In this document: piece after piece, positions 25,074 to 32,243 of the stretch
How the letters are laid out: every line of letters begins with the position of its first letter
How positions within the stretch are numbered: the first letter of the stretch is position 1
From: Dactylosporangium sp. AC04546
GTDB lineage: Bacteria > Actinomycetota > Actinomycetes > Mycobacteriales > Micromonosporaceae
NCBI RefSeq assembly: GCF_022095675.1
Contig: NZ_JAHYSG010000018.1
Coordinates: 1-64,000 of the forward strand
Direction: 5' to 3'
DNA length: 64,000 bases
Made by a program: the position numbers and the translations under genes
The notes under the pieces: generated by a model
Told to the model about the DNA's origin: nothing
What the model saw: the letters and a program-made list of their open reading frames with translations, nothing else
Database searches by the model: none

Positions 25074-27068
25074 TCAGCGGCGGTAGTACCGGATGGCGCG
25101 CGCGGCGAGCAGCTCCGTGGCCCGGGCGGCGCTGAGCGCCCCGACGACGAGCCCGGCGCCGGGCACGACCCGCTTCGCCAGGCGCACGGCCGCGGCCCGC
25201 ACGATCCCCTGCCCGACGACCCGCACGAGCGGCGCCCCGAGCCGCGTGGGCCCGACGCTCGGACTGGCCCGCCGCGTGGCCCGCACATGCTGCGCGGCCC
25301 GGATGGCGGCCTCGGCGGTCTCGACGCTGCCGTGGACCCGCTGGATCACGAGCAGCTCGGCGGCCCGCTCGGAGTCGAGCGGGTCATGCTCGTACGCGGC
25401 GGCAAGGTGCAGCACAAGCCGCGCCTGCAACCACGAGAGCGCCGCTCCTTCGACCACAAGCCCGACCGCTCCGGCAGCACCGACGGCCGCCCCTTGCCGC
25501 CGGGCCCGCCGCACGAACTCGCGGGTGACGGCCCGCGCGACGGCGTCGTTGGTGGCGGCGGGGTAGGTGGCCCTGTACCAGCCGACCCTCCGCCGAGCCT
25601 CGCCACCGAGCCGCCGGACGGCGGCAAGCGCCAGCAGCTCGGGAAGGTAGGCCGGATTGACCCCGAGACCACCCGCCTCCCGGGCCCCCGCCACCGCTGC
25701 GCCGGATTGGGGCCGGGCTACTTCGGGGACGGCCGTTTGGGCAGCGTGCTCCACGACCGGCTCGGGGACGGCCGTTTGGACGGCGGGCTCCACGACGGCG
25801 ACCGGCTCGGGGGCGACCGTTTGGACGGCGGGCTCCACGACGACCGCCTCCGGGGTCGCCGGCTCCGAAGTGGCCCGCTCCGAAGTGGCCCGCTCGGCAG
25901 CGGCCTCCGAGGCGGTGGCCGGCTCCGGGGCTGCCTCGACGACCGCGGTCGGTTCGGAGGCGGGCTCCGCAACGACGGCCGACTCCGACTCCGGCGCTGC
26001 CTCCACAACCGCGGCCGGCTCAGAGGCGGTCTGCTGGCTGGCGGCCCCTTCGGGAGCGCCCTCCACGACTGTGAGCGCCTCCGGGGCGGTCTCCACGGCG
26101 GCGGGCGGTTCTGGCAGCTCCTGGCTCGACTCGATCAACGCGTCCTTGATCGGCGTTTCCGCGGCCACGGCGGACTTCTTTGCCGGCCTCTTCTTCGCCG
26201 CGGCCTTCTTGGCTGTCTTCTTGACCGGCGCGGGCGCGTCGCCGAGGAGATCGAGTTGCTCGGTCTCCGGAGCCGCCTTGCCCGCCGCCTTCTTGGCCGC
26301 TTGCATCGGCGCCTTCTTGGCGGGGGCCTTCTTCGCGGGAACCGGGACCGGCGCGGGCTCCTCCGTCCGGGTGACGTTCACCCGATCGGCCTCAGCCGTG
26401 ACCACCTCGTCGACCTTCCTGGGCGCGGCCCGCTTCGCCACTGCCTGCTTCGCCACTGCCTGCTTCGCCGCTGCTTGCTTCGCCACCGCTTGCTCCGGCG
26501 CTGCTTGCTTCGCCACCGCTTGCTCCGGCGCTGCTTGCTTCGCCACCGCTTGCTCCGGCGCTGCTTGCTTCGCCACCGCTTGCTCCGGCGCTGCTTGCTT
26601 CGCCACCGCTTGCTCCGGCGCTGCTTGCTTCGCCACCGCTTGCTCCGGCGCTGCTTGCTTCGCCACCGCTTGCTCCGGCGCCGCCTTGTTGACCGCGACC
26701 TTCTTGATCGGCGTCTTCGCAGCCTCAGGCTGATCCGCGGCGGGAGGCTCCTTCGGCACCGCCACCCCGAAGGCCGCCGGCACGGTCCGCGGCCGGGACG
26801 GAGGGTCCGGGTCCACCGGTGGAGGCGCGGAGGAGCGGAACGGACTCTGCGCGGCCGGCGGAGCGAACGGCGTGGCGGACGGCGTCCGCGGACGCGGCGG
26901 CGCGGGTGGCTGGGCGTCCTCGGGCGCGGCAACGTCCTGTGGCGGCGGCTCGAATCGCAGCGAGGTGTCGCCAAGCACTGGGTCCCGGCGCCGGGCAGCC
27001 GCCGGCGGCGTATCCGCTTTTGGCGGTTTGTGTGCTTTTCGCGGCGGCGGGCTGGCGTCCTCTCCCAT
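25074..27068 (-). CDS. Alanine/lysine/proline-rich repeat protein with C-terminal EcsC-like helical domain
   Basis: A 664-residue protein; ATG at 27068 (MGEDASPPPRK) preferred over a TTG 21 nt upstream. It has four parts: a Pro-rich N-terminus; seven perfect decapeptide repeats (KQAAPEQAVA type) flanked by degenerate copies; a histone-H1-like basic stretch (KKAPAKKAPMQAAKKAAGKAA); and an acidic Glu/Ala/Val/Pro-rich region. The final ~200 residues are an ordered helical domain (YLPELLALAAVRRLGGEARR and GLVVEGAALSWLQARLVLHLAA) resembling EcsC proteins. The basic repeats suggest DNA or polyanion binding and the end domain membrane association; both are inferences. Confidence 0.65.
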   Translation of the reverse strand: MGEDASPPPRKAHKPPKADTPPAAARRRDPVLGDTSLRFEPPPQDVAAPEDAQPPAPPRPRTPSATPFAPPAAQSPFRSSAPPPVDPDPPSRPRTVPAAFGVAVPKEPPAADQPEAAKTPIKKVAVNKAAPEQAVAKQAAPEQAVAKQAAPEQAVAKQAAPEQAVAKQAAPEQAVAKQAAPEQAVAKQAAPEQAVAKQAAAKQAVAKQAVAKRAAPRKVDEVVTAEADRVNVTRTEEPAPVPVPAKKAPAKKAPMQAAKKAAGKAAPETEQLDLLGDAPAPVKKTAKKAAAKKRPAKKSAVAAETPIKDALIESSQELPEPPAAVETAPEALTVVEGAPEGAASQQTASEPAAVVEAAPESESAVVAEPASEPTAVVEAAPEPATASEAAAERATSERATSEPATPEAVVVEPAVQTVAPEPVAVVEPAVQTAVPEPVVEHAAQTAVPEVARPQSGAAVAGAREAGGLGVNPAYLPELLALAAVRRLGGEARRRVGWYRATYPAATNDAVARAVTREFVRRARRQGAAVGAAGAVGLVVEGAALSWLQARLVLHLAAAYEHDPLDSERAAELLVIQRVHGSVETAEAAIRAAQHVRATRRASPSVGPTRLGAPLVRVVGQGIVRAAAVRLAKRVVPGAGLVVGALSAARATELLAARAIRYYRR
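26471..26680. repeat. Seven perfect 30-bp tandem repeats
   Basis: Seven contiguous identical 30-bp units (beginning ctgcttgctt cgccaccgct) lie within the Ala/Lys-rich protein gene, preceded by partly matching units from about 26440. The lack of any synonymous divergence between copies shows recent expansion or ongoing gene conversion. Confidence 0.95.
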
Positions 27069-27262
27069 CTGCAAGAGAGTAATGGCCAACAGCCGCGCGC
27101 GCCGGGTGTGACCGACGCCATACTCGTGTCGACGGTGTCGGTCGCCACACCAGAGCCCGACCCCTGGTCAGGCCGCCGGCCACGCGGAAGGCGTACCCGC
27201 TTTGCCGGGAGATCGGGCGGGCCTGTATCCTCGTACGGCGGTCACCGGAGACGGGGACTGCT

Positions 27263-27353
27263 GGAGGCTTCGCCTAGTTCGGTCTATGGCGCCGCACTGC
27301 TAATGCGGTTTGGGTCTTAAAGCCCATCCCGGGTTCGAATCCCGGAGCCTCCG
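27263..27353 (+). tRNA. tRNA-Ser (GCT)
   Basis: A 91-nt class II tRNA. Acceptor arms are GGAGGCT (27263-27269) and AGCCTCC (27346-27352) with discriminator G. The anticodon GCT (27299-27301) lies between GCCGCA and TGCGG, a long variable arm follows, and the T loop is GGGTTCGAATCCC. CCA is not encoded. Confidence 0.95.
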
Positions 27354-27389
27354 CGCAAAACCCGGTGTGTACACTGGGCCGAGCACCGA

Positions 27390-27462
27390 GCGCCCGTAGC
27401 TCAACGGATAGAGCATCTGACTACGGATCAGAAGGTTAGGGGTTCGAGTCCCTTCGGGCGCG
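27390..27462 (+). tRNA. tRNA-Arg (ACG)
   Basis: A 73-nt tRNA. Acceptor arms are GCGCCCG (27390-27396) and CGGGCGC (27455-27461) with discriminator G. The anticodon arm is CTGAC-T-ACG-GA-TCAG with ACG as anticodon, and the T arm AGGGGTTCGAGTCCCTT is intact. Confidence 0.95.
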
Positions 27463-27472
27463 CAAGATCGAC

Positions 27473-27508
27473 AGGCGGTTGAACTGCGGAAACGCAGATC
27501 AACCGCCT
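27473..27508 (+). terminator. Strong terminator after tRNA-Arg
   Basis: AGGCGGTTGA (27473-27482) pairs with TCAACCGCCT (27499-27508). An inner CTGCG/CGCAG stem closes a GAAA tetraloop, and a T-rich run (TTTCGCTTT) follows. Confidence 0.85.
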
Positions 27509-27545
27509 TTCGCTTTCATCCACTGTGGACCTGAAGTCTGTGGCC

Positions 27546-27760
27546 GCGGCACTGGGGCCCTGGGTCCGAGCCGCACAGCTACGTTCACCGCGCCGGCGTC
27601 GGCCGCGGCGGACGAAACCGGCGTGCTGGTCGCCAATGTAACCGGGGTCAACAACGGCAACGCGTGAACGTGCCTGACCGCATGGGCCAACGGCGACACA
27701 CGGCCGACGGCCAGCAACCTGAACCTGGCGCCCCGCGAGGTCCGGCCGAACGCGGCATGA
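27546..27760 (+). pseudogene. Decayed third-module fragment of the DTR-repeat surface protein family
   Basis: In one frame this reads GALGPSRTATFTAP, LVANVTGVNNGNA, a TGA at 27665, then TCLTAWANGDTRPTASNLN and LAPREVRPNAA before a second TGA at 27758. The order and wording match the third module of the nearby secreted proteins (for example LVTNVTGI...LTLW...TRPVVSNLNLLPHEVRANAA in the protein at 37846). The start, the earlier modules and the C-terminus are missing. It sits 83 nt downstream of the tRNA-Arg gene and ends in its own hairpin. Confidence 0.75.
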
Positions 27761-27796
27761 CGAGGTCTCCGGCAGTTGGTTGCCGGAGACCTCGTC
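27759..27796. terminator. Bidirectional terminator
   Basis: GACGAGGTCTCCGGCA (27759-27774) and TGCCGGAGACCTCGTC (27781-27796) form a perfect 16-bp stem with a 6-nt loop. It ends 4 nt short of the stop codon of the minus-strand gene at 27801. Confidence 0.8.
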
Positions 27797-27800
27797 GTTA

Positions 27801-30236
27801 CTAGAGCCGGTTGATCTGTGTCGGTGACTGTGCTGTCGGTGTCACCAGTGCCGGGTCTGTCGTGGAGGTGCTCCACCCGGACGGTGTCGAGGGTGGGTAC
27901 TGGTAGAAGGTGCCGACGACGTCGACGACGATGTCGCAGTTGCCGCCGGCGTTGTAGATGTTGAACTTCTTGTCCTGGCCGATCATGGTCTGTACCGCGT
28001 TGGGTACGACCGACCCGGCGGTCGGGTTGAGGTTGGACGTGCCCGGCCTGCCGCTGCCGCTCGGCCAGACCGTGAGGTACGTGGCCGTGGTCGGGAGGAC
28101 GGCGGTCACGTTGGTCGCCAGCGCCCGGGTGTCGACGTTCGCGACCGAGCCCGGCGTCGTGATCGAGGCGGTGGCTGCGGGGCCGAGCCGTGACGGCCAG
28201 CCCTGCCCGCTGCGGGTGTCCGCGATCCGGGTCGGCACGACCGGCTCGAATCGCAGCCCGCCGGGCAGCGAACCGTTGTCGTAGAAGCCGACGATGTCGA
28301 CGATGATGTGCGCGTTGGTGCTGGTGTAGACGCCGATCGACGGCGCCCCGTTGGCGCCGCCCGTCGTCGGGACGACAGCGAAGTTCGGCACGGTGGCGTT
28401 CGCCGTGTAGTTCAGCGTCGACGTGTTGGGCAGGCTGCCTGCGTAGCCGTTCCAGGCGGTCAGGTAACCGCCTCCGGTCGGAGCCGTGGCCGTGATGTTG
28501 ACCGCGAACGCCCGGACCCAGGGGTCGATGCTGCTGTTCCACGAGGCGCCGGCGTTGATGTAGTAGCCGGCCGGGACCCGGCCCTTCCCCCAATCACGGG
28601 TGTCGGCCAGGCGGACCGGCTGAGCCAGCGGGTGGTATTGCCCGCCGTCGTAGCTCGAGCAGCAGTCATGGCCCTGCGTGTAGTAGCCGTAGACGTCAGC
28701 GATGAGGTGTGCCGGACCGCCGGCGTCGTAGAGGTCCACCTTGCCGTTGGCGCCGACCTTCACGGTGACCGAGTTGGCCCCGGTCCAGCCCTTGACGTAG
28801 TTGAGTGACGACGCCGTCGGTCGCGCCACACCCGACGGGTAGACCGTGACATACCCCGGGCCGGCGGCCTCGGTGACAGTCACGTTCAGCACGACGGTCG
28901 AGGCATCCGTGGGCACACCGCCCGCACCGGTGACCTGCAGGCTCACCACGCCACCGTTGCCGACGACGCCCTTCGGCGCTCCCTTGCCGGAGCGGGTGTC
29001 CATGATGCGGTAGGGCGACATCGGCTGGTAGTTGCCACGGCCACTGTTGAATCCGTTGACGCCCAGGCTGATCCCCGTCGAACCGGCGAAGCTGTCATCG
29101 GGCAGGGAGATCAACGCTCCGCCCGGGTTGGCTGCGCCCGGCCGCGCGAGCGCGGTGATCGAGCAGGTCTGCCCCTTGGCCAGCGTCTTGAGGGAGCAGC
29201 CGTCGTTTGTGATTTTGAACCAGGCTGCCTCCGGGCCGGTGATCGACGCCTTGCCGAAGGTAATCGGCGCGATGCCCGCCCCGGTCAGGGTCACCGTTTT
29301 GGGCGCCGACGTTTCGTATGCCGGAACCTGGCCGAAGTCGAAATACGGCGGCGAGGCCGTGGCGTCGCGCGGATCGAAACCGGTCAGCGACAGCAGCCGG
29401 ACGACCTTGCCCGCGAATGAGTTCTCGGCCAGGGTCAGCAGTGCTGTCTGCTCGCCGAGCGCCGTCGCCTTCGGCGTGATGCTCAGCTTGCAGGTCTCGC
29501 CGTAGGAGAGGGTCTTGCCCGAGCAGGTGTTCGCCGAGATCTGGAACGCCCCCGGGTTCGCACCGGAGAGCGCGGCCGCGCCGAAGGTGGTCGGCTGCGT
29601 TCCGTTCACCTCGACGACGACGTCCTGCGGTGTGCCCGCCGTGCCCACCGGCTGCTCGCCCATCTGCAGCCGGTACTCCCAGCTGTCGGTGGCCTTGTAG
29701 CCGATGCTGGACTGGAAGCGGATCTCACCCTTGGCTTCGGCCACCCCATTGCCCGAACAGGGGACCGAGTAGCTTGCCGCGAACGCGGTGAACTTCCCGG
29801 TCGCGTCGTCGTAGTCCGCCTGACTGACGGCCAGCGTGCCGGGCGCTCGATATTCGCAGCCCTGCCCGTCACCGCTGACATTGAGGACGGTCGTCGAGGG
29901 CAGCGGACTGAAGTTGGTCGTGGTCTGGTACGTCTGCCCGGCGACAAACCGGGTCCCGGTCGGCGGCGTCACGTTGAAGATGTGCCAGTGGCTGCCGCTG
30001 AAGCCGCGCATCATCAGCGCGTAGCCGTTGGCGTTCTGCTGGTAGACCTCGAGCGTGTTGCGGGACGCCTCGTAGGAGAAGCTCCCGTCGATGTAGCCCC
30101 AGCCCTCGAAGTGCGTCGTGAAGGCCGTGTAGGGGGATTCGGGCGGCGCGGCTGCGGCATGGGCAACGCCGGCTAATCCGGTGGTTGATAGGACGAGTGC
30201 GAGGGCGCCGATCACTACGCCACGAATGGTGCGCAT
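27801..30236 (-). CDS. Secreted ASH-domain protein with three DTR-type modules
   Basis: An 811-residue protein. ATG at 30236 follows GGGGAAG and gives a signal peptide (MRTIRGVVIGALALVLSTT). Residues ~30-190 form a unique N-terminal domain. Two ASH/choice-of-anchor-D-like Ig domains follow (FGAAALSGANPGAFQIS, FGKASITGPEAAWFKIT), each with paired Cys. Then come three consecutive modules beginning YRIMDTRSG, VRLADTRD and TRIADTRSG and ending DVYGYY, DIVGFY and DVVGTF. Each has VVLNVT or a related core strand and an SLNY/TLNY/SNLN strand. The module has no function I can name; secretion and an adhesive or glycan-binding role are inferred. It is one of four paralogues clustered here. Confidence 0.75.
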   Translation of the reverse strand: MRTIRGVVIGALALVLSTTGLAGVAHAAAAPPESPYTAFTTHFEGWGYIDGSFSYEASRNTLEVYQQNANGYALMMRGFSGSHWHIFNVTPPTGTRFVAGQTYQTTTNFSPLPSTTVLNVSGDGQGCEYRAPGTLAVSQADYDDATGKFTAFAASYSVPCSGNGVAEAKGEIRFQSSIGYKATDSWEYRLQMGEQPVGTAGTPQDVVVEVNGTQPTTFGAAALSGANPGAFQISANTCSGKTLSYGETCKLSITPKATALGEQTALLTLAENSFAGKVVRLLSLTGFDPRDATASPPYFDFGQVPAYETSAPKTVTLTGAGIAPITFGKASITGPEAAWFKITNDGCSLKTLAKGQTCSITALARPGAANPGGALISLPDDSFAGSTGISLGVNGFNSGRGNYQPMSPYRIMDTRSGKGAPKGVVGNGGVVSLQVTGAGGVPTDASTVVLNVTVTEAAGPGYVTVYPSGVARPTASSLNYVKGWTGANSVTVKVGANGKVDLYDAGGPAHLIADVYGYYTQGHDCCSSYDGGQYHPLAQPVRLADTRDWGKGRVPAGYYINAGASWNSSIDPWVRAFAVNITATAPTGGGYLTAWNGYAGSLPNTSTLNYTANATVPNFAVVPTTGGANGAPSIGVYTSTNAHIIVDIVGFYDNGSLPGGLRFEPVVPTRIADTRSGQGWPSRLGPAATASITTPGSVANVDTRALATNVTAVLPTTATYLTVWPSGSGRPGTSNLNPTAGSVVPNAVQTMIGQDKKFNIYNAGGNCDIVVDVVGTFYQYPPSTPSGWSTSTTDPALVTPTAQSPTQINRL

Positions 30237-30287
30237 TTCTTCCCCGTCGATCGGACTGAACGCCGGGCAAGACCCCGGCGTTCCGTC

Positions 30288-30316
30288 AAGATAATGATTC
30301 GCACCAACGCAGGCAA
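30288..30316 (-). promoter_or_regulatory. Candidate promoter for the secreted protein ending at 27801
   Basis: On the minus strand TTGCCT (30316-30311) is followed after 17 nt by TATCTT (30293-30288), 51 nt before the ATG. The leader also carries a small CGCCGGG/CCCGGCG hairpin at 30261-30280. Confidence 0.4.
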
Positions 30317-30530
30317 GACGTGTGGATGAACCGAGCACGCCCCCGAAATGCGGAAGATATCCGGCCCGGCAATCGACGTCGGCGCGCTCGGCGTGTCGCC
30401 CGGATCGTCCGGCGTGTCGATCATGTGTTCGATATTGGGTCGTGTCGGTGCTGTCGTAGTCGAGCGCTGCGGCCTACCGTGCGGTGGCGTCGGCCGGGCG
30501 GCGGCCGGGCGTACGGATCGGGGGTGGGTG

Positions 30531-30869
30531 ATGTCGGGAGTGGTGCCGGGTCCGCGTCAACGGCGGGCGGCCGGATACACCGTGGAGGTCGCGATCGGCG
30601 GTGAGCCGGCGGTGATGACCACCGGGTACACGCCTGACGGCGCGTTGTGCCGGGTGGATCTCCGCGCGGGGGTGCACGGATCGGTCCTGGCCGGGGTCGC
30701 GGAGGCGCTGGCCACAGCGATCACACTCGGCCTGCAGCACGGCGCGCCCCCGTCGGCGTACCTCAACGCCTTGCGGCACATGGGGCGGGAGCGCCCAGCC
30801 GTGGGCAGCGAGGACCCGGACGGACAGGTCCTGCTCGACATCTTCACCGGCGCGCCTGCGGAGCGCTGA
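30531..30869 (+). CDS. Stand-alone TSCPD-domain protein
   Basis: A 112-residue protein starting at ATG 30531 behind a G-rich ribosome-binding stretch. The sequence resembles the C-terminal TSCPD domain of B12-dependent ribonucleotide reductases (GGEPAVMTTGYTPDG, GVHGSVLAGVAEALATAI and LGLQHGAPPSAYLNAL). No catalytic reductase domain is present. Free-standing TSCPD proteins may bind ligand or regulate reductase; this one lies between unrelated secreted-protein genes, which gives no further clue. Confidence 0.72.
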   Translation: MSGVVPGPRQRRAAGYTVEVAIGGEPAVMTTGYTPDGALCRVDLRAGVHGSVLAGVAEALATAITLGLQHGAPPSAYLNALRHMGRERPAVGSEDPDGQVLLDIFTGAPAER

Positions 30870-30905
30870 CGCTTACAGACATTGGTCCTATACCGCCGCA
30901 GGTAT

Positions 30906-32093
30906 TCAGCCGACGACCTTCACGGGTCCAGCGGTCGGCGCTTCGGCCGGATCCCGGGGCGGCTCCTCGATGCCGCGGTCGGCCTGGTCGGCCGCCGACG
31001 AGGGGCGGTGCCCGGCGCTGGGCTCCAGACGCCCCCGCCGCCAGGTGACGATCCGCCGGCCGAGCCTGATGAACGGCTGCTCGACCAGACGGTAGAGCAC
31101 ATCGGCCATCACCAGCGAGACGATCGCGACGAGGAGTGCCTTGGTGTTGCCGTAGTTCAGCACGAACCCGGTGCCGAGCACCTGGTTGCCGACCTTGACC
31201 AGCCACAGCACCGCCACGCCGGCCAGCACCTGCAGCAGGTACAGCGAGTAGGACCGCTCGCCGATGAAGCCCAGCACCCGCGTCGACAACAGCCGGGTGC
31301 CGGGTGAGCGGGCGAGCAGGCCGGGCAGCATCAGGGCGACGCACAGCGCATACCAGGGGATGACCTTGACCTCGCCGAAGGCGTGGTAGGCCGGGCCGAG
31401 GGCGAGCTGGACCCCGACGAACCCGATCACGAGCGCGGTGCCGACGACCGGATGCGTCAGCGGTCGAATGACCGCGAAGCCCCGCGGATGGTGCGCCAGG
31501 ATCGCCAGCAGGCAGCCGATGAGGATCGGGACGTAGTGGATGTACAGGTCACGACTGAGCACTGCGGCCACCACGGCGGCGGCGATGAGCCCGACCGTCA
31601 CCCCGATCCGCCGACCGAGCGGGATGGCCCCGGCGGCGAAGGCGACCAGCGGCCACACCAGGTAGAACTTCTGCTCGATCCCCAGGGTCCAGGAGATGGT
31701 GAAGGTTCCGAACGCACTGAACTCGTTCATGAACGTCAGGTAGTAGGGCATGCCGCCGTTCAGGTCGCTGAACAACGCTCCGGGTGGTGCGTAGTAGAGC
31801 GCCATGGCGAGCAGCACCACCAGGTACACCGGCACGATCCGGAACAGCCGGCGCACATAGAAGTCGAGGAAGGAGATCCGGCCGGACCGCTCCTCCTCGC
31901 GCAGGGCGAGCGTGGTGATCAGGAAGCCGGAGAGCACGAAGAAGATGTGCACTCCGCTGTGGCCGGACAGCCAGCGCCAGTCGGAACCCCCGAAGTGGAA
32001 CATCACCACCATCAGTGCCGCGATGGCGCGTAGCCCGTCGAGCGCCGGAAACCGCCGGAGCGCACGGAACTCGTCATGTGTCATCGACGCCAA
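30906..32093 (-). CDS. Acyltransferase 3 family membrane protein
   Basis: A 395-residue multi-spanning membrane protein. The N-terminus has the family signature LDGLRAIAALMVVMFHF with the catalytic His, then GVHIFFVLSGFLITTL. About ten hydrophobic segments follow. The C-terminal ~60 residues are polar and cytoplasmic. Such enzymes O-acylate sugars of exopolysaccharides, peptidoglycan or secondary metabolites; the substrate is unknown. It is convergent with the TSCPD gene and separated by a strong terminator from the subtilase upstream. Confidence 0.87.
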   Translation of the reverse strand: MASMTHDEFRALRRFPALDGLRAIAALMVVMFHFGGSDWRWLSGHSGVHIFFVLSGFLITTLALREEERSGRISFLDFYVRRLFRIVPVYLVVLLAMALYYAPPGALFSDLNGGMPYYLTFMNEFSAFGTFTISWTLGIEQKFYLVWPLVAFAAGAIPLGRRIGVTVGLIAAAVVAAVLSRDLYIHYVPILIGCLLAILAHHPRGFAVIRPLTHPVVGTALVIGFVGVQLALGPAYHAFGEVKVIPWYALCVALMLPGLLARSPGTRLLSTRVLGFIGERSYSLYLLQVLAGVAVLWLVKVGNQVLGTGFVLNYGNTKALLVAIVSLVMADVLYRLVEQPFIRLGRRIVTWRRGRLEPSAGHRPSSAADQADRGIEEPPRDPAEAPTAGPVKVVG

Positions 32094-32194
32094 TGCTGGC
32101 TCCTTACCGGACGGGGTGATCGGGACAATCTAGCGAGCCGTCGGCCTCCCGCGAAACCACCGATCGTCGAGCACGCGGCCCGGCCCGAAACGGC

Positions 32195-32227
32195 GACGGC
32201 GCCATCGGGTGACCCGATGGCGCCGTC
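32195..32227 (-). terminator. Terminator of the subtilase gene (shared-type stem)
   Basis: GACGGCGCCATCGGGT (32195-32210) and ACCCGATGGCGCCGTC (32212-32227) are perfect reverse complements with almost no loop. The stem is nearly the same as those at 35323 and 39215. Confidence 0.85.
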
Positions 32228-32243
32228 CGATGGTTCGCGGCTG

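Noticed and set aside
26440..26690. Possible CRISPR array
   Set aside because: The 30-bp units are contiguous without spacers and are in frame with a protein repeat.
27442..27470. Integration (att) duplication of the tRNA-Arg 3' end
   Set aside because: I saw no second copy of the tRNA 3' sequence and no integrase in the window.
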